In this document: one piece after another, positions 36,711 through 45,609 of the stretch
Position numbering within the stretch: position 1 is the stretch's first letter
How the letters are laid out: each line of letters starts with the position of its first letter
Origin: Pseudomonas sp. BMS12
Lineage (GTDB): Bacteria; Pseudomonadota; Gammaproteobacteria; Pseudomonadales; Pseudomonadaceae
Direction: 5' to 3'
NCBI RefSeq assembly: GCF_001592875.1
Contig: NZ_LSOF01000010.1
Location: forward strand, 61,049 to 125,048
DNA: 64,000 nucleotides
Notes under the pieces: model-generated
Databases searched by the model: none
What the model was told of the DNA's origin: nothing
Seen by the model: the letters and a program-made list of their open reading frames with translations, nothing else
Position numbers and translations under genes: made by a program

Positions 36711-38480
36711 ATGTGCGGAATCGCTGGAGAAATACGCTTCGACCAACGCCCGGCCGACCTGGCCGCCATCGAGAAAATTACTCATCATCTGGCCCCTCGC
36801 GGCCCTGACGCCTGTGGCTTCCACAGCAGCGGGCAAATGGCCTTCGGCCACCGCCGGCTGAAGATCATGGATCTGGAGCCCGCCTCCGGCCAGCCCATGA
36901 TCGATCACCAGCTGGGCCTGTCCATGGTGTTCAACGGCGCCATCTACAACTACCCCGAGCTGCGCGCCGAGCTACAGACCCTGGGCTACCAGTTCCACTC
37001 CGACGGCGACACCGAGGTACTGCTCAAGGGCTATCACGCCTGGGGCGAGAACCTGCTGCCGAAACTCAACGGCATGTTCGCCTTCGCCATCTGGGAGCGC
37101 GACCGCGAACGTCTGTTCCTGGCCCGCGACCGTCTCGGCATCAAGCCACTGTACATGAGTCAGGACGGCGCCCGCCTGCGCTTCGCCTCGACTCTGCCGG
37201 CCCTGCTGCAGGGCGGCGGCATCGACACCAGCCTGGACCCGGTGGCGCTCAACCACTACCTCAACTTCCACGCCGTGGTGCCGGCGCCGCGCACCCTGCT
37301 CAGTGGTGTGGAAAAACTGCCGCCGGCCACCTGGCTGCGCGTCGAGGCCGACGGTAGCCGCGAACAGCACTGCTGGTGGCAACTGCAGTTCGGCCCGCAG
37401 CGCGACGAAGTGCCGTACGAACTGAACGACTGGCGCGATCTGGTGCTCGACGGCCTGCGCGAAGCGGTGAGCATTCGCCAGCGCGCGGCAGTGGATGTCG
37501 GCGTGCTGCTCTCCGGCGGGGTGGACTCCAGCCTGCTGGTCGGTCTGCTGCGTGAGGCCGGGGTCGACAACCTCTCGACCTTTTCCATCGGTTTCGAGGA
37601 TGCCGGCGGCGAGCGCGGCGACGAGTTCCACTACTCCGACCTGATCGCCAACCACTACGGCACCCGCCACCATCAGCTGCGCATCGGCGAGCACGAGATC
37701 ATCGAGCGCCTGCCCGAGGCCTTCCGCGCCATGAGCGAGCCGATGGTCAGCCACGACTGCATCGCCTTCTACCTGCTGTCGCGTGAAGTATCCAAGCACT
37801 GCAAGGTGGTACAGAGCGGCCAGGGCGCCGACGAGCTGTTCGCCGGCTACCACTGGTACCCGCAGGTGGATGGCGCGCAAGACCCTTACGCGGCCTACCG
37901 CGCGGCCTTCTTCGACCGCGACCACGCCGAGCTGCTGGAAACCCTGCAGCGCAAGTGGCAGGGCGAGGACTGGGCCGGCGAGTTCGTCCGCGAGCACTTC
38001 GCCATGCCCGGCGCCGCCGCGCCGGTGGACAAAGCCCTGCGCCTGGACAGCACCATCATGCTGGTCGACGACCCAGTCAAGCGGGTCGACAACATGACCA
38101 TGGCCTGGGGCCTGGAGGCCCGTGTGCCGTTCCTCGACTATCGCCTGGTCGAACTGTCGGCGCGCATCCCCGGCCGTTTCAAGCTGCCCGACGGCGGCAA
38201 GCAGGTGCTCAAGGAAGCGGCGCGCCAGGTGATCCCCCACGAGGTGATCGACCGCCCCAAAGGCTATTTCCCGGTCCCTGGTCTCAAGCACCTGGAAGGC
38301 GCCACCCTCGGCTGGGTGCGCGACCTGCTGCTCGACCCGGGCCAGGATCGCGGCCTGTTCGAACCGGCCATGCTCGATCGCCTGCTCAGCGATCCGCGCG
38401 GCCAACTCACTCCACTGCGCGGCTCCAAGTTGTGGCAGTTGGCCGCGCTCAACCTCTGGCTCAGCGAACACGGCCTGTAA
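36711..38480 (+). CDS. asnO: N-acetylglutaminylglutamine amidotransferase
   Basis: A 589-residue asparagine-synthetase-like enzyme that amidates N-acetylglutaminylglutamine in the last step of NAGGN osmoprotectant synthesis. The class II glutaminase domain begins MCGIAGEI, so Cys2 becomes the N-terminal nucleophile. The synthetase domain has the PP-loop SGGVDSS at residues 268-274. AAGGA lies five bases before the ATG. Downstream ngg and the M42 peptidase complete the known NAGGN cluster, which separates it from ordinary AsnB. Expression is expected to rise with osmolarity. Confidence 0.94.
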   Translation: MCGIAGEIRFDQRPADLAAIEKITHHLAPRGPDACGFHSSGQMAFGHRRLKIMDLEPASGQPMIDHQLGLSMVFNGAIYNYPELRAELQTLGYQFHSDGDTEVLLKGYHAWGENLLPKLNGMFAFAIWERDRERLFLARDRLGIKPLYMSQDGARLRFASTLPALLQGGGIDTSLDPVALNHYLNFHAVVPAPRTLLSGVEKLPPATWLRVEADGSREQHCWWQLQFGPQRDEVPYELNDWRDLVLDGLREAVSIRQRAAVDVGVLLSGGVDSSLLVGLLREAGVDNLSTFSIGFEDAGGERGDEFHYSDLIANHYGTRHHQLRIGEHEIIERLPEAFRAMSEPMVSHDCIAFYLLSREVSKHCKVVQSGQGADELFAGYHWYPQVDGAQDPYAAYRAAFFDRDHAELLETLQRKWQGEDWAGEFVREHFAMPGAAAPVDKALRLDSTIMLVDDPVKRVDNMTMAWGLEARVPFLDYRLVELSARIPGRFKLPDGGKQVLKEAARQVIPHEVIDRPKGYFPVPGLKHLEGATLGWVRDLLLDPGQDRGLFEPAMLDRLLSDPRGQLTPLRGSKLWQLAALNLWLSEHGL

Positions 38481-38542
38481 GGAGCGGCGGCGCTAGCGCG
38501 TCGCCGCCCTCGACCGCAGAACAACGACCAAGGAGCTTCACC

Positions 38543-40279
38543 ATGCGTGCCACCGCCTACAACCAACGCCTGCTGCGCGGCCAACCGCCTTCCTACCAGC
38601 GCATGCAGGCCCATCTGGCCAAGGACGGCAGCGAGCAGGGCCAGCCGCAGCATATTCACTGCGGCTGGGGCCGCCTGCTGATCGGCCAGACCTACCCGGA
38701 CGCCGCCGCCCTGGCCGCCGAGCTGCAGAACGAGCGACCCGGCGAACGCGATATCGCGCTGTACGTGGCGGCGCCGCAACAGGTGCTGGCCCAGGCGCCG
38801 CAGCAGCTGTTCCTCGACCCGTCCGACACCCTGCGCCTGTGGTTCACCGACTACCGCCCGGCACACCGCAGCTTCCGCGGCTTCCATATCCGCCGGGTGC
38901 AGAACGAGGCCGACTGGGACGCCGTCAACTGCCTGTACCTGCAGCGCGGCATGCTGCCAGTCGACGTCAACCACCTCACCCCGCGTGAAGAAGGCGGCCC
39001 CAGCTACTGGCTGGCCGAGGACGAAAGCAGCGGCCAGATCATCGGCACGGTAATGGGCCTCAACCACCTCAAGGCCTTCGCCGACCCGGAAGGCGGCAGC
39101 AGCCTGTGGTGCCTGGCCGTGGCACCGGACTGCCAGCGCCCAGGCGTGGGCGAGGCGTTGGTACGCCACCTGATCGAGCACTGCATGAGCCGCGGCCTGA
39201 GCTATCTGGACCTGTCGGTACTGCACGACAACCTGCAGGCCAAGGCGTTGTACGCCAAGCTGGGCTTTCGCGACCTGCAGACCTTCGCCATCAAACGGCG
39301 CAACGGCATCAACCAGGCACTGTTCCTCGGCCCCGGCCCGGAGGCCGAGCTCAACCCCTATGCGCGGATCATCGTCGACGAGGCTCAGCGCCGCGGCATC
39401 GAGGTGCAGGTGAGCGACGCCGAGGCCGGCCTGTTCACCCTCAGCCACGGCGGGCGGCGCATTCGCTGCCGCGAGTCGCTGTCGGACCTGACCAGCGCAG
39501 TCAGCATGACCCTGTGCCAGGACAAGCGCCTGACCCACCGTGCCTTCGCCCGCGCCGGCCTGAAGCAACCGGCCCAGCGCCTGGCCGGCGACGCCGAGAG
39601 CAACGCCGCGTTCCTCGCCGAGCACGGCAGTGTGGTGGTCAAGCCGGTGGACGGCGAACAGGGCCAGGGCGTGGCCGTCGACCTGCGTGGCCACGAGGAA
39701 CTGGAGGACGCCATCACCCGCGCCCGCCAGTTCGACAGCCGCGTGCTGCTGGAGAGCTATCACCCGGGCTTCGACCTGCGCATCGTGGTGATCGGCTATG
39801 AAGTAGTCGCCGCCGCCATTCGCCACCCGGCCACCGTGGTCGGCGATGGTGTGCACAGCATCGGTGCGCTTATCGAGACCCAGAGCCGTCGGCGTCAGGC
39901 CGCCACCGGCGGCGAGAGCCGCATCCCGCTGGACGCCGAAACCCAGCGCACCCTGCACGACGCCGGCTACGACTACTCCAGCGTATTGGATGCCGGGCAG
40001 CGCCTGGCCGTGCGCAAGACCGCCAACCTGCACACCGGCGGCACCCTGGAAGACGTCACCGGCATCCTCCACCCGCAGCTGGCCGAAGCCGCGGTGCAGG
40101 CGGCGCGAGCGCTGGAAATTCCGGTGGTCGGCCTGGACCTGCTGGTGCCGGCAGCCGACCAACCCGAGTACGTGCTGATCGAAGCCAACGAGCGGGTCGG
40201 CCTGGCCAACCACGAGCCGCAGCCGACCGCCGAGCGCTTCGTCGATCTGCTGTTTCCGCTCAGCCGCCCGCACCCCTGA
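38543..40279 (+). CDS. ngg: N-acetylglutaminylglutamine synthetase
   Basis: A 578-residue two-domain enzyme. An N-terminal GNAT acetyltransferase (~100-260; LWCLAVAPDCQRPGVGEALV binds acetyl-CoA) precedes an ATP-grasp ligase (~290-575; VVVKPVDGEQGQGVAVDL, LLESYHPGFDLRIVVIG, VLIEANERVG). Together they acetylate glutamine and join two glutamines to give N-acetylglutaminylglutamine, which asnO then amidates. AAGGAG precedes the ATG. It sits 62 bases after asnO in the same operon. Confidence 0.94.
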   Translation: MRATAYNQRLLRGQPPSYQRMQAHLAKDGSEQGQPQHIHCGWGRLLIGQTYPDAAALAAELQNERPGERDIALYVAAPQQVLAQAPQQLFLDPSDTLRLWFTDYRPAHRSFRGFHIRRVQNEADWDAVNCLYLQRGMLPVDVNHLTPREEGGPSYWLAEDESSGQIIGTVMGLNHLKAFADPEGGSSLWCLAVAPDCQRPGVGEALVRHLIEHCMSRGLSYLDLSVLHDNLQAKALYAKLGFRDLQTFAIKRRNGINQALFLGPGPEAELNPYARIIVDEAQRRGIEVQVSDAEAGLFTLSHGGRRIRCRESLSDLTSAVSMTLCQDKRLTHRAFARAGLKQPAQRLAGDAESNAAFLAEHGSVVVKPVDGEQGQGVAVDLRGHEELEDAITRARQFDSRVLLESYHPGFDLRIVVIGYEVVAAAIRHPATVVGDGVHSIGALIETQSRRRQAATGGESRIPLDAETQRTLHDAGYDYSSVLDAGQRLAVRKTANLHTGGTLEDVTGILHPQLAEAAVQAARALEIPVVGLDLLVPAADQPEYVLIEANERVGLANHEPQPTAERFVDLLFPLSRPHP

Positions 40280-40283
40280 ATAC

Positions 40284-40311
40284 TCTCCCGCTCCCAGCCG
40301 GGAGCGGGAAT
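40284..40311 (+). repeat. Stem-loop between ngg and the peptidase gene
   Basis: CCCGCTCCC-AGCC-GGGAGCGGG forms a 9-base-pair hairpin without a following T run. It may moderate downstream expression or protect the upstream transcript, rather than act as a true terminator. Confidence 0.55.
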
Positions 40312-40330
40312 GCCTCCTTGAGGAGCTGCC

Positions 40331-41527
40331 ATGTCGCAACTACCCGAACCCGATCTCGCCTACCTGCGCCAGGTGCTGCTGGAGATGCTGGCCATCCCCA
40401 GCCCCACCGGCTTCACCGACACCATCGTGCGCTACGTCGCCGAGCGCCTCAACGAGCTGGGCATCCCCTATGAGCTGACCCGCCGCGGCACCATTCGCGC
40501 CACGCTCAAGGGCCGCCGCTACAGCCCGGATCGCGCCGTGTCGGCCCACCTCGACACCATCGGCGCCAGCGTGCGCGGCATCCAGGACAACGGCCGCCTG
40601 AGCCTGGCGCCGATCGGCTGCTGGTCGAGCCGCTTCGCCGAGGGCAGCCGGGTCAGCCTGTTCACCGACAAAGGCGTGCTGCGCGGCAGTGTGCTGCCGC
40701 TGCTGGCCTCCGGGCATGCCTTCAATACCGCCGTGGATCAGCTGCCAGTGAGCTGGGACCATATCGAACTGCGCCTGGATGCCATCACCGAGAACCGCGA
40801 GCAGACCCAGGCCCTGGGCGTGGAAGTCGGCGATTTCATCGCCTTCGACCCGCTGCCCGAGTTCACCGAAAGTGGCTACATCAGCTCGCGCCACCTGGAC
40901 GACAAGGCCGGCGCCGCCGCCCTGCTCACCGCGCTCAAGGGCGTAGTGGAAAGCGGCCTGGAGCCGGCCATCGACTGCCACCCGCTGTTCACCATCACCG
41001 AGGAGGTCGGCTCCGGCGCTGCCGCCGCCCTGCCCTGGGACGTCAGCGAGTTCGTCGGCATCGACATCGCCCCGGCCGCACCCGGTCAGCAATCCAGCGA
41101 ACACGCGGTCAGCGTGGCCATGCAGGACTCCGGAGGGCCCTACGATTACCACCTGTCACGTCACCTGCTGAAGCTGGCGTCGGAGCAGGACATTCCGGTG
41201 CGCCGCGACCTGTTCCGCTACTACCACAGCGATGCGCAGTCGGCGGTGACCGCCGGCCATGACATCCGCACCGCCCTGCTGGCCTTCGGCTGCGACGCCA
41301 CCCACGGCTACGAACGCACCCATATCGACAGCCTGGCCGCTCTCAGCCGCCTGCTCGGCGCCTACCTGCTCAGCCCGCCGGTATTCGCCAGCGACGCGCA
41401 GCCGGCCAAGGAACAGTCGCTGGAGCGCTTCAGCCACCAGATCGAGCACGACACCCAGCTGGGCAGCGATACGCAGGTGCCGACCCTGGAGAGCGTGCTG
41501 GGCACTCGTCCGACGCCAGAAGAATGA
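40331..41527 (+). CDS. M42-family peptidase of the NAGGN osmoprotectant system
   Basis: A 398-residue metallo-aminopeptidase-like protein. Dinuclear-metal ligands are seen in SAHLDTIGA (~70), RHLDDKAGAAAL (~185-196), ITEEVGSGAA (~220-229) and FVGIDIA (~243). It begins with a short linker where many M42 enzymes start. Families of this type travel with asnO and ngg and are presumed to turn over the osmolyte or its precursors; the precise reaction has not been established to my knowledge. The ATG follows GAGGAGC. It is the third gene of the NAGGN operon. Confidence 0.9.
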   Translation: MSQLPEPDLAYLRQVLLEMLAIPSPTGFTDTIVRYVAERLNELGIPYELTRRGTIRATLKGRRYSPDRAVSAHLDTIGASVRGIQDNGRLSLAPIGCWSSRFAEGSRVSLFTDKGVLRGSVLPLLASGHAFNTAVDQLPVSWDHIELRLDAITENREQTQALGVEVGDFIAFDPLPEFTESGYISSRHLDDKAGAAALLTALKGVVESGLEPAIDCHPLFTITEEVGSGAAAALPWDVSEFVGIDIAPAAPGQQSSEHAVSVAMQDSGGPYDYHLSRHLLKLASEQDIPVRRDLFRYYHSDAQSAVTAGHDIRTALLAFGCDATHGYERTHIDSLAALSRLLGAYLLSPPVFASDAQPAKEQSLERFSHQIEHDTQLGSDTQVPTLESVLGTRPTPEE

Positions 41528-41604
41528 GTCCGCCTCGCGCTTGAAGCCGATCACGAATCTGGGCAATAGTGCTGGCAACAAATAAAAGACCCTGAGGTCG
41601 GCGA

Positions 41605-44358
41605 ATGCCTCGCTTGTGTCTGGCTGTATTGTTGCTCTGCCTGAGCGGATCACTGTGGGCGCTGACCCCGGCTCCGCTGGATCACGACGAATTACGCCTG
41701 TCGCTAGCCCCCTATGTCGGTTATTACGAGGATCGCGCCGGCAGCCTGGACGCTGCCACGGTGCTGAACCTGGCCGACAGCGCATTCAAACCGGTTCACG
41801 GCGACAACGCCAACCTGGGCAAGAACGCCTCCGTCTGGTGGTTCAAGGTACGCCTGGCCAACAGTCGGCCGCAGCCACTGGCCGGTTTTCTCGAAGTCAA
41901 CTACGCCCTGCTCGACCACCTCGACCTCTTCGTGCCGGGCCAGGACGGCCAGCTGCAACACCAACGCAGCGGCGACACCTTCGCCTTCGACCAGCGCCCG
42001 GTGCGGGTGCGCAATTTCTGGTTCCCCCTCGAACTGCCCCCCGGCGACAACACCCTGTTGCTGCGGGTGGAGAGCAGCAGCACCATCTTCGTGCCGCTGT
42101 ATTTCAGCACCTATGCCGCCAGCGCCGCCGCGCAGGAAACCCTGACCAGTTTCAACGGCGCCTACTACGGCGTGCTGTTCGCCATGTTCGTGTACAACCT
42201 GTTCCTCTTCGTATCGCTGCGCGAACGGGCCTATTTCTGGTACCTGGTGTACATCTTCAACGTCGGCCTGCTCGCCACCAGCATCGATGGCCTGCTGTTC
42301 AAGCTACTGCCCGATCAGGTGGCCCTGCAGTCGGTCAGCATCTACATCCTGATGTTCCTGCATAGCCTCACCGCCATGCAGTTCAGTCGCCACTTCCTCA
42401 GCCTCCCTCAACACTTCCCGCGCCTGGATCGCGGCATGCGCCTGCTGATGCTGGGCACGGTCGGCTGCCTGCTGTCGGTGCCGCTGATCGGCATGGCCGC
42501 CTGGAGCATCCTCTCCAGCCTGGTAGTGCTGGGCACCTCGCTGTGCCTGCTGCTCGCCGGCATCTATGCCTGGCGCAGCGGCCTGCGTCACGGTTCCTAC
42601 TACGTACTGGCCTGGAGCGTGCTGCTGGTGGCTTTCATGCTGGTCACCAGTGCCTCGCTGGGCACGGAGTTCTTCGGCATCTACAGCTCGGCCATCGTCA
42701 AGGCGGGCGTGGCCATCGAGTTGCTGACCCTCTCGCTCGGCCTGGCCGATCGCATCAACATGCTCAAGGAAGAGGGCTATCGCTCGCGCGAAGCCGCCTC
42801 CCGCGCCGACCTGGAGAACCAGGCCAAGAGCCGCTTCCTGGCCAAGATGAGTCATGAGATCCGCACCCCGCTGAACGGTGTACTGGGCATGCTGCAGCTG
42901 CTGCGGGGCACGCCACTGGACAGCCACCAGCGCGTCTACGTGGAGACCATCAGCAGCTCCGGCAACACCCTGATGACGGTGATCAACGACATCCTCGACT
43001 ATGCCCGCATCGAGTCGGGCAAGCTGAACCTGGAACAGATCGACTTCGATCTGGAGCAGCTGCTGTCCGAGACGCTGATGCTGTTCAGCGCCCAGGCCGT
43101 GGAGAAACGACTGCGACTCTACATCCGCGTGGAAGGCGGCGTGCCGCAATGCATCTCGGGTGACCCGACCCGACTCAAACAGGTGCTGATGAACCTGCTG
43201 GGCAATGCCATGAAGTTCACTGAACAGGGGCATGTGGCCCTCACCGTCAGCCGGCGCAGCGACAGCCATGGACATGCGCACCTGGTTTTCGCCGTGGCGG
43301 ATAGCGGTATCGGCATCAGCGAATCCACCCGCAGTCAGCTCTTCAAATCCTTCTCTCAGGGCGACTCCAGCACCACCCGACGCTACGGGGGGAGCGGTCT
43401 GGGCCTGGCCATCTGCAAGGAGCTGGTGGAACTGATGGGCGGGGGCATCGAGGTACAGAGCACACCAGGCCAGGGCTCGCGTTTCGCCTTCGATATTCCC
43501 CTGCAGGCGGCCAGCAGCAGCGACGAAGAACTCGCCAAGCTGCTCGCCAATCAGACGGCCCTGCTCTGTTCCATGGACAGCCAGGGCCTGGACTGCCTCG
43601 GCCACCTGCTGGGTCGCTGGGGCATGCGCACCCAGCACTGCCGCGATCCCGAGCGCCTGCGCAAAGATCTCGATGAATTCACCGCGCCGCCGCTGCTGGT
43701 GCTGATGGAGCCCTGGCCAGGCCTCGGCAGTCACTGTCTGGACAACCTGCGCCCGTACCTGCAGCCGGGGCAGCGCATCCTCCTGCTCAATGCAGCCGGG
43801 CAACATCAAGCGCTGCCCGACAGCCAAGGCCTGTATCTGCACAGCCTGCCGCTGCCACTCTCGCTGGTGGCACTACGCGCAAGCCTACACGAGCTCTACA
43901 GCGAGCGCCAAGCCCTGCCGACCAGCAGCAACGCCACTGCGAGCCAGACACCTGGGCAGACACCCTGCATCCTGGTGGCCGAGGACAACAAGGTGAACCA
44001 GCAGGTGGTACAGGGCATGCTCAAGAGCCGCGGCTATCAGGTGCGTCTGGTCGGCGACGGGCAATCTGTGGTCGATGAATATCGGCGCAATCCGAACGCC
44101 ATTCAGCTGATCCTGATGGACTGCGAAATGCCTGAACTGGATGGCCTGGAAGCTACCCGGCAGATTCGCCGCCTGGAGTACAACCGGCAGTTAGCGGCGG
44201 TACCGATCATTGCCCTAACCGCGCATATTCTCGACGAACACCGCCAGCGGAGCCTGCAGGCCGGCATGAACGACTTCCTCGGCAAGCCGCTGGATAGCCA
44301 GCAGTTGTTCGCCCTGCTCGACCATTACCTGCTCGCCGAGGCGCACGCGACCGATTAG
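41605..44358 (+). CDS. 7TMR-DISM hybrid sensor kinase/response regulator
   Basis: A 917-residue inner-membrane sensor. Signal peptide 1-19 (ending GSLWA). A periplasmic 7TMR-DISMED2 sugar-binding-like domain spans ~25-165, and seven membrane helices ~185-385. Then comes HisKA with phosphoacceptor His417 ([15 protein letters not shown]). The HATPase domain has DSGIGI and [11 protein letters not shown] degenerate receiver-like stretch spans ~645-770. A C-terminal receiver (~785-905) has phosphoacceptor Asp839 ([16 protein letters not shown]). No HPt or output domain is present, so it should pass phosphate to a partner elsewhere. Its position after the NAGGN genes suggests a tie to osmotic or envelope signals. 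Confidence 0.92.
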   Translation: MPRLCLAVLLLCLSGSLWALTPAPLDHDELRLSLAPYVGYYEDRAGSLDAATVLNLADSAFKPVHGDNANLGKNASVWWFKVRLANSRPQPLAGFLEVNYALLDHLDLFVPGQDGQLQHQRSGDTFAFDQRPVRVRNFWFPLELPPGDNTLLLRVESSSTIFVPLYFSTYAASAAAQETLTSFNGAYYGVLFAMFVYNLFLFVSLRERAYFWYLVYIFNVGLLATSIDGLLFKLLPDQVALQSVSIYILMFLHSLTAMQFSRHFLSLPQHFPRLDRGMRLLMLGTVGCLLSVPLIGMAAWSILSSLVVLGTSLCLLLAGIYAWRSGLRHGSYYVLAWSVLLVAFMLVTSASLGTEFFGIYSSAIVKAGVAIELLTLSLGLADRINMLKEEGYRSREAASRADLENQAKSRFLAKMSHEIRTPLNGVLGMLQLLRGTPLDSHQRVYVETISSSGNTLMTVINDILDYARIESGKLNLEQIDFDLEQLLSETLMLFSAQAVEKRLRLYIRVEGGVPQCISGDPTRLKQVLMNLLGNAMKFTEQGHVALTVSRRSDSHGHAHLVFAVADSGIGISESTRSQLFKSFSQGDSSTTRRYGGSGLGLAICKELVELMGGGIEVQSTPGQGSRFAFDIPLQAASSSDEELAKLLANQTALLCSMDSQGLDCLGHLLGRWGMRTQHCRDPERLRKDLDEFTAPPLLVLMEPWPGLGSHCLDNLRPYLQPGQRILLLNAAGQHQALPDSQGLYLHSLPLPLSLVALRASLHELYSERQALPTSSNATASQTPGQTPCILVAEDNKVNQQVVQGMLKSRGYQVRLVGDGQSVVDEYRRNPNAIQLILMDCEMPELDGLEATRQIRRLEYNRQLAAVPIIALTAHILDEHRQRSLQAGMNDFLGKPLDSQQLFALLDHYLLAEAHATD

Positions 44359-44385
44359 CATGATCGCCCGCCAACAGGAGCTCCC

Positions 44386-44616
44386 ATGCTGATTCCCCAC
44401 CAGATGCTCGAAGCCGAGACCCTGACCCGCTTGCTGGAAGACTTCGTCACCCGCGAGGGCACCGACAATGGCGACGACACGCCACTGGACATCCGTGTCG
44501 AGCGGGCCCGCCGGGCCTTGGAAAAAGGCCAGGCCGTGATCGCCTTCGACCCGGACAGCCAGCAATGCCAACTGATGCTGCGCGAGGAAGTGCCCAAGGA
44601 GTGGCTGGAGCAGTAA
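44386..44616 (+). CDS. YheU family protein (UPF0270)
   Basis: A 76-residue soluble protein matching the UPF0270/YheU family. It begins MLIPHQMLEAETLTRLLEDF, has REGTDNGDD in the middle, and ends near the conserved QLMLREEVPKEW. Length is normal. Function is unknown. AGGAG precedes the ATG by six bases. It follows the hybrid kinase gene by 27 bases and may share its transcript. Confidence 0.9.
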   Translation: MLIPHQMLEAETLTRLLEDFVTREGTDNGDDTPLDIRVERARRALEKGQAVIAFDPDSQQCQLMLREEVPKEWLEQ

Positions 44617-44631
44617 CCAGCCTCTGCGGCC

Positions 44632-44964
44632 TCAGTGACTGGCGAAACGCGGACCGAGCAGAATGATGCCCGCCCCGGCCAGGCAAAACGCCGCCCCCAA
44701 CCAGTTCGAAGCCAGCGGGCGAGCCCGCTCTATCACCCCGAGCCAGAGCAGCGACGCGACGATGTAGACACCGCCGTAGGCGGCATAGGCACGTCCGGCG
44801 TAGGCCGCCTCGACGCGGGTCAGCAACAGGGCGAACAGGCTCAGGCTGAGCAGGCCAGGCGCGATCCACCAGACGCTCTTGCCCAGGCGCAACCACATCC
44901 AGAAGGCGTAGCAGCCGGCGATCTCGAACAGCGCTGCGAGGAAGAACCAGAAGTAGTTGAGCAT
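44632..44964 (-). CDS. YnfA family membrane protein (UPF0060)
   Basis: A 110-residue inner-membrane protein with four membrane helices. Family landmarks are [19 protein letters not shown] (~13-31), [18 protein letters not shown] (~58-75) and the closing [17 protein letters not shown]. It is related to small multidrug resistance transporters; the substrate is uncertain. AAGGT precedes the ATG. Its stop is 15 bases from the convergent yheU stop. Confidence 0.92.
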   Translation of the reverse strand: MLNYFWFFLAALFEIAGCYAFWMWLRLGKSVWWIAPGLLSLSLFALLLTRVEAAYAGRAYAAYGGVYIVASLLWLGVIERARPLASNWLGAAFCLAGAGIILLGPRFASH

Positions 44965-45005
44965 CGTACCTTCTTGAAGCAGATGTACCGATCTCGCGAG
45001 CTAGA

Positions 45006-45089
45006 GAAAAACAAGGAGAAAGCGGCTGAAGAAGCGCAGTTTACCTATGGTAAATGAGCATTCTGAAGCCGCTTTCGATACAGTTTTTC
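45006..45089. repeat. 84-bp multi-block inverted repeat
   Basis: Three nested pairs share a centre at 45047: GAAAAAC/GTTTTTC (outer), AAAGCGGCT/AGCCGCTTT (middle) and TTTACC-TAT-GGTAAA (inner core, 45040-45054). Short mismatched stretches lie between the blocks. The element fills most of the gap between ynfA and the 45114 gene. It is non-coding. I cannot assign it to a named repeat class. Confidence 0.7.
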
Positions 45090-45113
45090 CGACGCGCAGC
45101 AGATCGGAATAGA

Positions 45114-45542
45114 TCAGCCGCGCAGGCTGCCCTCGCGTTCCCATACGCAACGCATGCGCAGGTCTTCTTCCTGGGGGCTGTGGAAGCCGCTCTCGGACTC
45201 CCAGCGAAAGGTGTGCAGGCCGTTCAGTTCGGTTTCCAGATGGACCACCGCGTTGGCCCAGTACAGGCGCTTGAGCAGTGCCTCGAACTCCTGGACCCAC
45301 AGGTTCCACTCGTACTCGACGGCCTGGTAGCTGGCGCCGAAATGGATCACCTGGGTCTGGTACAGGCCCGCGCCTTCGGCGCTGCAGCAGGAGAACATCT
45401 CGCGGCCGAGGAAGGGCCAGGCGTCGCCCTGGGGCAGTTGCGCCAGTACCCGCTGGTTGGTGGCGCGCCGCTGCAAGCGCTGCTCACGGTCACCGGACGG
45501 CCAGTCGCGGATACAGCCATAGACGATGGATTCGGACTCCAC
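45114..45542 (-). CDS. Uncharacterised cytoplasmic protein
   Basis: A 142-residue protein that I do not recognise. It looks genuine: the GTG start has GGAG eight bases upstream, third positions are GC-rich, and composition is balanced with many Trp/Tyr/Glu (YEWNLWVQEFEALLKRLYW, ~78-96). It has no signal peptide or membrane segment and a predicted mixed alpha/beta core. It lies between the inverted-repeat element and an MFS transporter gene on the same strand, 67 bases downstream of it. No function is proposed. Confidence 0.7.
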   Translation of the reverse strand: MESESIVYGCIRDWPSGDREQRLQRRATNQRVLAQLPQGDAWPFLGREMFSCCSAEGAGLYQTQVIHFGASYQAVEYEWNLWVQEFEALLKRLYWANAVVHLETELNGLHTFRWESESGFHSPQEEDLRMRCVWEREGSLRG

Positions 45543-45609
45543 GCGGGTACTCCAGAAAGTGCAGGCTGCCTTCTAACACAGGGGCCGGCCGCTGCAAAGG
45601 AACCAGTCC

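Noticed and set aside
36972..38471. 499-codon minus-strand frame over asnO
   Set aside because: Shadow of a GC-rich gene. asnO begins with MCGIAG and has SGGVDSS.
40284..40311. ngg/peptidase hairpin considered as a terminator
   Set aside because: There is no T run after the stem, and the peptidase gene starts 20 bases later in the same known operon type.
38264..40339. 691-codon open frame antisense to ngg
   Set aside because: The GC-rich third positions of ngg keep the opposite strand open. The translation is Ala/Gly/Val/Gln-rich without motifs, while ngg has clear GNAT and ATP-grasp signatures.
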